Origin: Amoebidium appalachense
Lineage: Eukaryota; Ichthyosporea
Length of the DNA: 64,000 bases
Assembly (NCBI GenBank): GCA_963693365.1
Contig: CAVNZM010000009.1
Span: 7,130,001-7,194,000, forward strand
Direction: 5' to 3'
Within the stretch, counting starts at the first letter, position 1. Every line of letters starts with the position of its first letter. Below, piece after piece: positions 20,604-33,400 of the stretch. Below the pieces are notes generated by a model. The model was not told where the DNA came from and made no database searches. It worked only from the letters and a program-made list of their open reading frames with translations. Both the position numbers and the translations under genes were made by a program.

Positions 20604-20653
20604 AGACACCGCCTCAGTAGGTGGTAGCCTCAGTAGGTGGTAGACGCCCACCC
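20330..20653. repeat. Composite poly-A repeat between 14-bp direct repeats
   Basis: The direct repeat GTAGACGCCCACCC occurs at 20330-20343 and 20640-20653. Between them a 56-bp unit (starts TAACACGTACTGACGTGT, ends CAGGCGGC) occurs three times: 20344-20399, 20400-20455, about 20511-20566. The second and third are followed by A tracts of about 29 and 35 bases and a 19-bp module GGAGACACCGCCTCAGTAG. The end of each unit and the 19-bp module are near inverted repeats, so each poly-A could be the loop of a hairpin. The flanking direct repeats and A tails resemble a retroposed SINE-like insertion, but no RNA polymerase III boxes were recognised. Confidence 0.7.
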
Positions 20654-20894
20654 GAGACTGGATGACGTCAAAGCCATACGTATGGCTGCATTGTGACTAA
20701 CAGTCCACGTGATGCATACACGTGTACACATGAACCACATCATGGCATGGTAAAATGGGAAATCCCCTTACCTACTCAGTGATCGTACATACATATCCCA
20801 TAGCTAGTCACTCAAGCTCAAAACTTATTGAAGCCTTGGGGCTCGATCGAAGCTCGAAGCCGTTGATAACTGGAAGTGCTGCAGGCTCCTTGCC

Positions 20895-22810
<1,916 letters not shown>

Positions 22811-23159
22811 ACACACACACAAGAGTGTCGCACGGCAGGGGTAATCGCGCACATTGTTGCATAAGATTTGTCAAACAACATGAAGCTTACACAAACACAC
22901 CACTATAAAAGTGCTGAATTCGAAACCATGTGGCAAGCTGCACACAAAGACACACACGCAAATTGATACACTCGAGTTCACACACACACACACACAAAAA
23001 TGTTCCGAGTCACACCAATACACACACAGACCCAGCTGGAGCGTTACAACAAAATTTAAAGCACTGATCGTCGACATAATTATAAGAAATTATGTGGATG
23101 GGGATAAGGGAGAGGGCGATCCAGTCATGGCTCTCGTAAAGAGGTTTGGGGGGGAGGGG

Positions 23160-23653
23160 AGGGGGGAGGGGGGGGTTTCCGCGGGGGAGTGGTAAGACCT
23201 ACCCACCCCTTCGGGGGTTTTTTTTTTTTTTTTTTTTTTCGGGGCGGGGGGAGGGGGGGGGGGGGGGAGCCAGGCGGCCCCTTATATACGTGGGGGGAAA
23301 GGGGAGGGGGGGGGGGGGGGGTGCACCACTAGGGATTTGATATCTACTACTGTTCCCTATCCTAAGTGGACCTTGAGAGTCCCTGATTCTGTGTTGGTGG
23401 TGTGTGTGTGTGTGTGCGTGTGTGTTGGCAGGGGGGGGGGGGGGGGGGGGATGGGGGTTGCCTCGGGGGAGGGAGGGGTAAGACCCAACCATCCCTAGGC
23501 CTTCGGGTTATTTTTTTTAGTGGGGAGGGGGGGATGAAGGAGGAAGGGGGGGATGGGTCTGGAGAGGGGGGAAAAGAGGGGGTCATTGCCTCGAGGGAGG
23601 GGTACTACGGACCTACCCACCCCTTCGGGGTTTTTGGGGGGAGGGAAGGATGG

Positions 23654-23704
<51 letters not shown>

Positions 23705-23806
23705 GGGGGGGGGGGGTGATGGGGGTTGCCTCGTGGTAGAAAGTATATAGGGAGTATATATAGGGGTAAAGCCCAGCGACCCCTTCGAATTTGGTTTTTT
23801 TTTTTT

Positions 23807-23837
<31 letters not shown>

Positions 23838-23910
23838 GATGATATCGATGTGGGTTGGTTGCCTCGAAGGGGGGAGGTGGGTAAAACCCACCCACCCCTT
23901 CGGGGGGTTG
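23160..23910. repeat. Array of five diverged units with CCCC-TTCG-GGG hairpins
   Basis: Five units share TTGCCTCG (or a variant), GGGTAARACCYACCC and a C-TTCG-G tetraloop hairpin, separated by T and G homopolymers. Hairpin cores are at 23206-23217, 23498-23508, 23620-23630, 23780-23790 (closing pairs lost) and 23895-23906. Unit spacing is irregular (about 290, 120, 160 and 115 bp). Confidence 0.75.
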
Positions 23911-23964
23911 TGTGCAGTGCCAAGTGGTGGTGGTGGGTGTGCGCGCGCACGCGTGTGTGTATGT

Positions 23965-24028
<64 letters not shown>

Positions 24029-24030
24029 AG
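23390..24030. repeat. Poly-G, poly-T and (TG)n tracts
   Basis: G runs 23431-23450, 23689-23716, 23817-23838 and about 49 bp at 23979-24027; (TG)n 23653-23688; T tracts 23796-23816 and 23218-23239. Confidence 0.92.
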
Positions 24031-24463
24031 GGGGGCAGGGGGAGAGAGAGGTTCGACGGTGGGCAGGCCCGAAAATGACTGATCAACAATTGTATTCCTT
24101 CACTACCAATCTGCCAATTCATTACGTGTATAACTAAGTTTCTGATACTCCCATGAATACAACTATTACTGCTACTGCTATTACATAGTTACAATCAGAT
24201 GGATTACTTTTTGTAATAGCCACGGGCCGCCAGTATCTAATCATACGGTACCTAATCTAAGCAGTGTGCACTGTCTTGGAATTAACTATTAGTCCCGGGC
24301 CGATGCCATGCATATATATGTTTTTCTGTTGTTTTTCTGTTGTGGCAAGCCAGTAAACCTTGGGACTGACTGCCTAGTCGTCCTCCAAAAAAAAGAAAAG
24401 AAATTAAATAAAAGAGCAGCCATGGGTCGAGTGGGATATGATACGTCTATGTAATTATTCTAA

Positions 24464-24498
<35 letters not shown>

Positions 24499-24562
24499 AC
24501 CACCACCACCACCACCACCACCAAAAAAAAAACAACCACCACCACCACCACCACCACCACCC
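24464..24562. repeat. Poly-C then (CCA)n
   Basis: C run of about 33 bp (24466-24498) followed by (CCA)n on both sides of an A9 run. Confidence 0.93.
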
Positions 24563-24564
24563 AT

Positions 24565-24985
24565 CCATCCACTCGCCTAACCAACACTAACATATCCACT
24601 TGTGCACGTTTTCATCAAGAAGAAGGAAAGAAAAACAAGAAAGAAAGAAAGAATTCCGAAAAAGAACATAGAACTTCTGAGAAAGATCATCGAACGAACC
24701 ATGTGCTAACATATATTCAAGTATGCACCCTTCCGCACCACTCGTACACGTTCACGTTTTGTGCCGGATGATTGGCAACAACCATGTTTGCTCACAGATT
24801 AATGGCAATTTTTAAATATAAAGTTAAAAACAAAAACAAAAAATATTAATAAAAACCTTGAAACAGCAAAGCATCCCACCATAACCACACACCAAATTCA
24901 TACCAGTCTCAGCGCTAGGCCCTCCCCCCCCCCCCCCCCTCCCCCCCTCCCCGCCCTCCCCCCCCCCCCTCCCCGCCCTCCCCCC

Positions 24986-25017
<32 letters not shown>

Positions 25018-25060
25018 AAATAAAAAAAAATAAAAAATTGTGTCAATCAAATCACTAATA
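24565..25060. other. 3' flank of BTB/T1 copy 2
   Basis: AT-rich sequence then a C-rich block 24920-25007 joined to an A tract. No gene supported. Confidence 0.5.
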
Positions 25061-26536
25061 CTAATCCGTGCGAATCCGCTTGCGTGAATTCTGTTTCTCC
25101 ACGCGGGGTGCCCACACCTTCACCCTTCCATCGGTGCCGACGGCCGCAACAGCAAGACCGGCGTCCAGCCCATAGGAAACGAGCCGTGCACTTCCCCACC
25201 ACTGGTCGCCCAAATCTTCCGCCGGCAGCCGTAGAACAATAGTCTCAGAAACATCCACCTTGTTTGAAGCTGAGAAAACCAACCGAGACATCAATATGCC
25301 CCTTGACGTAACGTGTGCAACAACATCTTGGTCTATCCACATGGGCGCGCACGAGGCAAATGCACCCTGTTCGCCTGCGTACCATTTAGGAAGTCGTTGA
25401 GTTTCCATGACTTTTTTCCCGTTGACGTCCCACGCACCGACCCAAACCTCGTGCCCCGCTACTGAATTCTTTTGTCGCGGATGCGTCCACAACAAACCGC
25501 ATCGTACCGTTAACGACGACAGGGGGTGCAGGCCTTACATGGTAGTCGTTAATATTGTCCGCATCTTTAAACATGAATATTTCCCTTGTTTCCGCGTTTA
25601 CATACCATAGTAACCCCTCATTGCAATCGACAATCACGCACAAGTTGGGCAACCCAGTGGGGAAAAACCTATCTCGCGACGGATCGAAGTCCATCATTAC
25701 ATCATCAGACCCATCCCTGCACCACATTTGCTTGCCGGTTTTCACGTCATGCACGCACAAACGCGAATATTCGAAACCTTCGATTTTCCCCATCCACCAC
25801 GTGAGCACATACCGCCCTTCCAGAGCGACAACCGAAACCATCCTGCACCCGGGCTCCAAATCGTGATTAACGATGTACGTGTTGACCTTCGACCCATCTT
25901 GCAAGCCCCAGAGCACAAAACCAGCCGTTTCGGATTTTTCAAACCACGCGGCGACATAATCTCCCGAGACCTTCCAATCGCGTAACTTGCCAAATTCCTC
26001 GTTGGAAGGATGCAAAATTGCAGACCGTCGACCTGTGGTTGTGTCCCACAGATCTATACTCTCTGGCCTTAAAGAGCGCGTGAAAATCCGATTCGGCCCT
26101 ACAAAAACGCGGAGCTTTGGGTCGTTCATTGGGAGCGAATCGAGAACGACACACTCCATATCATGGCGCATATCGTTAACTAGTGGTTCTGCCACCGCCG
26201 GCCATGGCAGTGCGAAAAAAATCAAACTCCGCCCGAATACGCTCCACCAGTTTACGGCCCGACGGGAGGAACAACTCTTTCCCCCCGTTGCGAAGGTAGT
26301 CGAGGACGTATTCGAACAACACAGGGGAGCGATCAATGAAGACGGTGCCGTCGGGGCGTGCTTTGATGGTGTGGCGGCCGCTGAACCAGGCAGCCAGCAT
26401 GGAGCCGGGCACCGCACACAGCGTCTGCCTTGTGGTGGCGTAGTGGCGGCCCCCCACGTCCAGCACAATGCGGTCGTCATCATTCTGTGCCTCCTCGAGG
26501 GCACGCACCGACGTGCACTCCGCTAAGAACTGCTGC
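25061..26536 (-). pseudogene. BTB/T1 (KCTD-like) protein, copy 2; frame-broken
   Basis: Paralogue of 15700-17161, with an exon entry at the same place and phase (acceptor CTCACAG, G then CAG CAG TTC). The T1 domain reads RIVLDVGGRHYATTRQTL, FIDRSPVLFEYVLDYLRNGG, EFDFF. The C-terminal region has SIDLWDTTTGRR, YVLTWW, EVWVGAWDVNG and DGRVKVWAPR, suggesting propeller blades. The stop is TAG at 25061-25063. The frame changes twice, each explained by one extra base in a run: A7 (plus strand) at 26215-26221 just after the T1 domain, and AAA at 25494-25496. The DNA of the T1 core is nearly identical between the copies while the C-terminal part is diverged, which suggests gene conversion or strong selection on the T1 domain. 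Upstream exon(s) not found. Confidence 0.72.
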
Positions 26537-26989
26537 CTGTGAGGTTTTTAATGTCAACTGCTATTCATATCAACAATTCTTTCGCGCATGCTGTAGGGCA
26601 TCCAAAGCATGTCCGCATACATAATGATTTTGAGACAAGACGCAAACACACTGCACGTGAATTGCAGCCGCAACAAACAAGCGCTTTTGAAGTAAGCGCG
26701 GTCTACAGGCTCACCACCAAAGATAAGCACAGCATGAGATCACACAAGTGTAAGAGCCCCTGCTGCAGAAAGGCAGGGACACCCATGCACACCGGCAGGC
26801 GGGCTTTGAAAGAACACCAGAGCAACCGACACATGCACGGACACACACAGGCATCTCGGTATGCACCCAAATTCAGCCCCTCAATCCTTCCCCCTTTCTA
26901 TTTGAAAGCCTACTTATTATACTCTCGAAGGGAAACAGCGCTTTCAGTAACAACACATCTACATAACGAAGTCATTCAAAAAGCGGCAA

Positions 26990-27065
26990 AAAACACTTGA
27001 AGAAAGGCCTGGCGCAAGGGTTTTAGGGGGGGGGGGGGGGGGGGGGGAGAGGGAAGAAGGAAAGG

Positions 27066-27111
<46 letters not shown>

Positions 27112-27400
27112 GGGTGAGGGGGGGGGGGGGGGAGGGAGGGACGAAAGAAAATGAATGCACCCATCGCGCAGGTAATCACAGATGAGAAACATACACCACA
27201 GAGGGTTAAAATAACCAAAGCTCGGTGTGTATTGTGTGTGTGTATTCAAAAGGGGCTGGGTGGGTGGGGCGTGGAGGGGGGGGAGGGGGGGACGGGGAGG
27301 GGAGGGGGGGGGGGGGGGGGGGGAGGGGGGAAGGGGGGGGGGGGGAGGGGGGGGAGAAAGGGGGTGGGAGGAGAGGGGGGCGGGGGAGGGGGGTGCATGC
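26990..27400. repeat. Poly-G tracts
   Basis: G runs 27027-27047, 27069-27110 (about 42 bp) and G-rich 27270-27395. No gene supported between 26540 and 28700. Confidence 0.92.
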
Positions 27401-27738
27401 ACGACACCAAAACATCCACAAATAGAATCACCCTAAAGCACAAAAAAGGTACAAAGCTGCGAGGGCGATAAAAAAAAAATAATAGTAGGGGAGCCAAGCA
27501 GGAGAGAGAGAGAGAGAGCCTCGTAGGGAGAGGGAATAAGCAGAAGTCAGAGAAACCGGCATAGACCGACAGATACACAGAGAAGCAGGGGAGGGTGGGC
27601 GGGGGGGAATGAGTGCTGGTATGTGTGTGTGTATGAGGTGAGCCTTAGAGGAGAGCCTCGGGTACGGAGAGAGTGGGAGGGCCCGGCACGGAGAGAGACA
27701 AAGTCATGAAGGGAAGGAGTAGACGAAAGACATCAGCA

Positions 27739-28330
27739 TCTCTCTCTCTCTCTCTCTCTCCCCCTCTCCCTCGCCCCCCCTCCCCCTCCCCTCCCCCCCC
27801 CCCCCCCCCCCCCCCCACACACACACACATACCCTCTAACACACACGTTTCCACAAACCATCATCCCGTCGCCTAACCTCTACCTATAGCGAAGCGCCGA
27901 AAACTATAAAACAGATAAAAAAGCCAAAACAATTCACGAAACCCACAATCCATTACAGCCATAACCCATACTCACACGTAAGTTGCCTTTTCAATTAGGC
28001 CCCTACTTCCTCTTCGCTACCCTTTCCCCCCCCCCTCGCCCCACCCCCACCCCCTCCATCCCCCGGGCCCTTTGCCCCCTCCTCCCTCATTTCCCTCAGG
28101 CAGCAAGATCGTGCCCCAACACCTCCTTCCTCCACACCACTCCCCCCCCCCCCCCTCCCCCCCCCCCCCCCACACCCCATCCCCCCCCCCCCCCCCCCCC
28201 CCCGCCCACCCACCCACCCAGCCCCAGCCCCTTCCCCCCCCCCCCTCCTCCAACCCCCCTGCCGGCGAGCCTATGCACAACGTATATACATGTATCTTCC
28301 CCCCTCCCCCCCACCTTCCCCCCCCTTTTC
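27739..28330. repeat. (CT)n and poly-C tracts
   Basis: (CT)n 27739-27762, C-rich 27770-27816 with (CA)n, C-rich 28027-28060, C runs 28141-28203 and 28234-28250. Confidence 0.9.
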
Positions 28331-28389
28331 AAAGCACAAGCCCGAAGATTTCAAACATTCACATTGACTCACAAAAAGAAAGCACACAG

Positions 28390-28544
28390 AGACTTGCACG
28401 CTTGCACAAGCACACGGGCGTGCACAACACACACACAAAAATCTTTCACGACGCCCGGGTTTGCTATGCCTCACACAACAACAACTACCCGTGCACACAC
28501 ATAGGCTCACGCGCACACACGCAATGTGCACACACGCACACGCA

Positions 28545-28604
<60 letters not shown>

Positions 28605-28705
28605 ACACCCACACACATACCATACGCACACACATACGCACACATACGCACACCGCGGCACGCACACACGCGCACGCACATGCACACACGCACATCAACA
28701 CCCAC
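28390..28705. repeat. CA-rich intron 1 of coiled-coil gene copy 1
   Basis: (CA)n 28550-28602 and CGCA/TACGCA variants up to the donor at 28704-28705; the intron thus starts GTGGGTGTTG and turns into (TG)n on the sense strand. Confidence 0.85.
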
Positions 28706-28872
28706 CTCTCCTCCTCCAGCTGTGCCCTGTCCTGCGCCAGTTTCTTTTCCTGTGCGTCCACTGCCTGGGCCCTCTCCTGCAGCTGGCGGGCAGCCTCTCC
28801 CAGCCGCTGCAGCACCCGCTGGCCCTCTGCCTCCAGCGACCCGCACTCCTCCACAAGCTCAGCTACGTCCAT
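28706..28872 (-). CDS. Coiled-coil protein, first exon, copy 1
   Basis: ATG at 28870-28872; 167 nt, 55 codons plus two bases, donor GAGAG-GTGGGT. The encoded N-terminus MDVAELVEECGSLEAEGQRV continues into a Leu/Gln/Glu/Arg heptad pattern ending DRAQLEEE, a long amphipathic coiled coil. No catalytic motif and no family name can be given from one exon; subunits of motor, tether or structural complexes often look like this. A paralogous exon at 36594-36769 confirms that the segment is a real, duplicated coding unit. The next exons, expected at lower coordinates, were not found. A copia element sits 170 bp upstream. Confidence 0.6.
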
Positions 28873-29040
28873 GTTGGGTGTTACACTACGACATCAAGCC
28901 AACTGCGCGCTTTAAACACTAGTGATGACCGGAAGATGAAAATAGAAAAAGAGAGTTAGTGCTCTACGCAGCTGTGAGCTCCGGCCTTGCCGACTGGTGC
29001 TAGCCTTGGGTGTGACGATATTTGCTGTGGAACTTGAGGA

Positions 29041-29045
29041 ACTGT
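29041..29045. other. Target-site duplication ACTGT (left)
   Basis: Matches 35791-35795 exactly; both directly abut LTR ends. Confidence 0.92.
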
Positions 29046-29979
29046 TGTTAAATTGTATAAGTATTTGGGATGTAAGCAGAGACACAGTGGTGCAGTGTGA
29101 AAACACCACAGACACACACAACAACAAAACACGGAGCGATCGGAGAAGTGTACACAACAGACATCAATGTTTAGACACGACTGAACTCAATTTATTTTGA
29201 TCGCTAATAAATACCTGAAATTCCCTTAAGTTAAATCCATACATGATTTCCGACCAGTCGGAAATCAGATCTATGTCTAAAATAACCAATCACAATTAAC
29301 TGATTATTTCCCGGATAGATCCGGAGACACAGGAACGCACACCATAGGTCACAGCTATAAGAAAGAAAAGAGGTGAAGAGTAACGAGGAAAGAGGTGATG
29401 TTTCTAACCTATCATCGGCTACAAAGACTCAGACATTTTCTGACTAAGTCCACTGATTGGATATAGTACGGCAACACACAAAACAAAAGTGTTTGACTAA
29501 GCTATGAATCATACCTGACAAGCTAAAGTGTAGCCTAAGTGTTTTTCTACCAATCAAAACATAACGAGTAATATAAATCTACTCAACGTATATTAGTGAG
29601 AGAGAAATATAATTATGTGAAAGGAAACAAGAGAAGAAAGAAAGAGAAAAGAAAGAAGAAGAAAGAGGAAAAAGAAAAGAAAGCAGGACAGAAAACACGA
29701 ACATGAAAACACAGTTATAACCGAAGATATTCATGTACGCATAACATGTACACGTTTCTCCCTCACTGGGTAGACTCGTGTACCTATAATCAGTTGCTGT
29801 AATCGATATCTAAACACACGAATATAGCCGACACAACACGATTACAAGTACTCAAATACACTGGAGATCGATCTCATAATTTACGTACAAGGAGCACATC
29901 TTTTTCATTAAGTAAATGAATGAAAACATAACACGAACTGAGAAGATCTTACAATATGTAAATACTACGTATTATAACA
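29046..29979 (-). repeat. 3' LTR of the copia element
   Basis: 934 bp, TGTTA...TAACA ends. On the sense strand it lies immediately upstream of the coiled-coil exon at 28706-28872, so its read-through transcription would enter that gene. Confidence 0.93.
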
Positions 29980-29988
29980 TCCCCACTT
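29980..29988 (-). other. Polypurine tract of the copia element
   Basis: AAGTGGGGA immediately before the 3' LTR; GTGGGGA recurs twice in the preceding 70 bases. Confidence 0.65.
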
Positions 29989-30084
29989 AAGACTTTGAAG
30001 TTTGTGTTATCATATCCCCACTGAACTAGTGAAATCTCCCCACTTGAGAACAGAAACGGAAAAAAAAAATTAAAGTTTGGACTT

Positions 30085-30210
30085 TTCCGGGGGGGGGGGG
30101 GGGGGGGGGGGAGAAAAGGGGGGGGAAAGGGGGGGGGGGGGAGGGGGGGGGGAAGGGGGGAAGGGGGGGGGGAAGGGGGGGAAGGGGGGGGGGGGAGGGG
30201 GGGGAGGAAC
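30085..30210. repeat. Poly-G tract inside the copia 3' untranslated region
   Basis: About 125 bp of G with A interruptions between the pol stop and the 3' LTR; on the element's sense strand it is poly-C. Confidence 0.92.
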
Positions 30211-30422
30211 CGGGGCAAAAACAACATATATATATAACGTGTATAGTCGGGGTTTGTTTAATTGGGTTTGAAACCAGTGAAAGATAGAGTAGAGTGATGG
30301 TACAGGTCAAACCTTATTTATAAACCCTAAGTGGGCATACCCACAAAGGCAATACATATGAAATAATGATGATGATAAAGTAAGTAGTAAACATGAGAAA
30401 ATCACTCTTGAAGTAGGTCGGG

Positions 30423-33400
30423 TCAATCCACAATATTCGGTAAACAAAGTCGAGCACGATGGTGGACATGACTCGGGCCGGGGAGGGGTTTGGTGAGGAT
30501 GTCAGCTAAGTTGTGGGCTGACTCAACGTAGTGGACAACCACGTCCCCACTGGCAATGTAGTCCTTGGTGTTGTGATACCGGACGGCAATGTGTTTGGTA
30601 CGGTGCTTGATGCCGGTGGAGTTGACGATGGCAATGGTCGACTGGTTGTCACAGTACACCGGAGTCGGAGCAAGCATGGGACAGCCGAGTTCCTTGAAGA
30701 GGTCACGGACCCAAGCAACTTCTTGGGTGCCAGCATTGAGAGCAATCAGCTCAGCTTCAGTGGTGCCGGTGGCCGTGATGGGCTGGAGCTTGGAGTACCA
30801 GATGATGGGCATACCAGCAAACTCGATAATGTAGCCGGTGGTAGACTTCTTGCTGTCGGCACAACCAGCAAAGTCAGCATCCGTGTAGCATTCGAGTATG
30901 GGGGACTGGGTGGCCGAGTACTTGTAGTCAATGCCAAGGTCAATGGTGCCGAGCAGGTACCGGGCCACACGACGGAGAAGGTCCCAGTGAGACTTGCCGG
31001 GGTTGGTGCTGAACCGACCAAGGAAGCCGATGGCATAGGCAATGTCGGGACGTGTGCACCGTGCCACCCAGAGGAGACGGCCGAGTAACTCACGGTAGGG
31101 CACGGTGAACGGTTGGGGGGGGCAGTCAGCCAGGGAGACTGTGGTGCCTGCAGGGATGGGGGTAGACTTGGACTTGGCATCGGTGAGGTTGAAGTCGTGG
31201 ATGATATCCATGATGTAAGACCTCTGGTGCATGTGGAGGTGATGGGGATCAGAGTGATTAAAATCAACACCGAGCATACGGTCAAATGGACTCATACGAC
31301 AGCTGGCCATCTTGCTGATGTGGGCAGCCAGGTCACTGGCAGCAGTAGAACCCCGGGTGTTGGTGATGGTGGAGTCGTCGACGTAGTTACCAGCCCGAAC
31401 CACATCGTTGTTGGGGAAGAACCGGAGGTAGATGCACGGGTCGGTCTTAGGACGGGTCAGGCCATGGGCAAGAAGAATGCCGTCGAGGAAGTCGTACCAA
31501 GCCTTGGAGGCTTGCTTGAGGCCGTAAAGGGCTTTCTTGAGTCTCCAGACCTTGCCAAGTGTGGCCATGGTGATGAATCCCGGGGGTTGTTTCATGTAGA
31601 TGGCCTCGGTGAGTGGGCTGTTGAGAAAGGCCGTAGACACGCCGAGTTGATGGATGTCATGACCTTCAACAACGGCCAGAGCTAGGATGGCACGGAGAGC
31701 AGCCGGACGGATGACAGGACTCTCAATCAACTCATAGTCAACACCGTATTGCTGACTGAAGCCTTGAGCAACACCACGTGCCTTGATCTTGGTGTCACCA
31801 GCCGAGTTGAGAGTTTTCTCGGAGACAATCCACTTGAAGCCGACGATGTTAGCACCAGGGGGAGGGTCAACAAGTTCAAAGATGTCTTTGTCGACGAAGG
31901 CTTGATATTCAGCAGTCAGGGCTGACTTGGCCTGGTCACCATTGGGTCCGGAACACAGTTGACGGACAAGTTTGGGTAGTTGGTCGATGTTGATGGGGGG
32001 ACCGGGGGGGACGGGGAGGGTGGTGGTGGCTTGAAGTCCAACCTTGCCCTGTAGACGGGCAGAACGACGGGGTGCAGGGACCGGGGGAGGTGGAGACGGT
32101 GGGGGGGGAACTTGGAAGTTCGGAAGTGCAGGGGGGGCAACCTCCGGGCTGGACGGGGCCGAGTGGAAGTTGTCGGGGGAGCCGGGTCGGATGGGTGTGA
32201 CGTTGCCAGGGGCAGGATGAGGGTCGGCAGGCTGGACGGGCACGGGGGCAGGGGGGCCGGTGGGGGGGGGGTGTCGGGGGAACGACGATGGCAGGAGGGG
32301 GGCCAGAGTGGATGGGGTGGTCGAGGGAGCAGTGGTGTCGGGGGTCGGAAGTGTTGATGGAATGTCGAACGGGAGATAAGCTGATTCGTCGAAAATCACA
32401 TCACGGAAGAGGCCGACACGATGGGTGGTGGAATTGAAGATCCGGTGGCAGTGTGATTGAAGATCATAGCCGATATACATGCCGAGTTTGACAGTGGGGG
32501 CCAGCTTGTTCCGTTTAGAGGCTGGCACGTGAGTGTAGGCAGGGCAACCGAACACTTTGAGTTCGGAGATGTCGGGCTTGACACCGTAGAAAACCTCGAA
32601 TGGTGTACGACCATTGGCAGTCGTGGACGGGGTAACGTTGATGATGTAGGCGGCATGTTGGAGGGCCTCAGCCCACAGTTTGGGGGACAGAGACTGGTCT
32701 TGGACTTGATGGAGGAGGCAACGGACAATCTCTTGGAGGAACCTCATACGACGTTCAACATAGCCGTTCAGTTGAGGGCAGTCCACCGGAGCATAGCTGG
32801 CCTTGATGCCCTGGGAGAGGCAAAAAGCACGGGTAGCCTTGGAGGTGAACTCAGAGCCGGAGTCGAAGTGGTAGACACCAACTTTGGAGGGGGCATGGGT
32901 GGCAACGAGGTTGGTGTGAGCTGTGAGAATGTCCAGGGTGGTGGTACGGTCGGCCATCGGGTAGATCTTGACGAGTCCAGAGGCACGGCAGACAGTGACG
33001 AGAGCAACCTCGGAACCTCCGTACGAGGTTGTGGTAGGCTCAAAAAAATCCCAATGCCATTCATGACCGGGGATGTTGGAGTGAGAACGGTCACCCTTGA
33101 ACGGAGCCTTGGTGGTTTTACCCATAATGCAGCCATGACAATCAGGAACATCACAGTCGAGGACAGAGGAGGGGAGACCAATAACAAGGTCGTGTTTCAC
33201 CATGTCCTTGATGCTGGTCATAGCACGGTGCCCCAGACGATGGTGCCAGATGGATGGGTTAACACTGGTAGTGGCAGCCAGAGCCACAGGACGAGTGGGT
33301 GGTTGAATGGTGTAGTCCTTGAAGTAATACAGACCGTTGTGTAGACGGAGGTTGACGAGATGACGGCCGGTAAGTCGGTCGAAGAGGAATGACGGAGTGG

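Noticed and set aside
26539-27000. 153-codon plus-strand frame
   Set aside because: No domain, no splice or codon signal, and it is antisense to the expected upstream part of the BTB gene.
28912-29200. Short open frames in LTR copies (also at 34745-35010 and 43684-43986)
   Set aside because: The same frame recurs only because the LTR is repeated; it lies in the LTR end with no conserved domain.
30531-33344. Plus-strand open frames across the copia element
   Set aside because: Antisense shadows of pol; the minus frame carries every domain motif.
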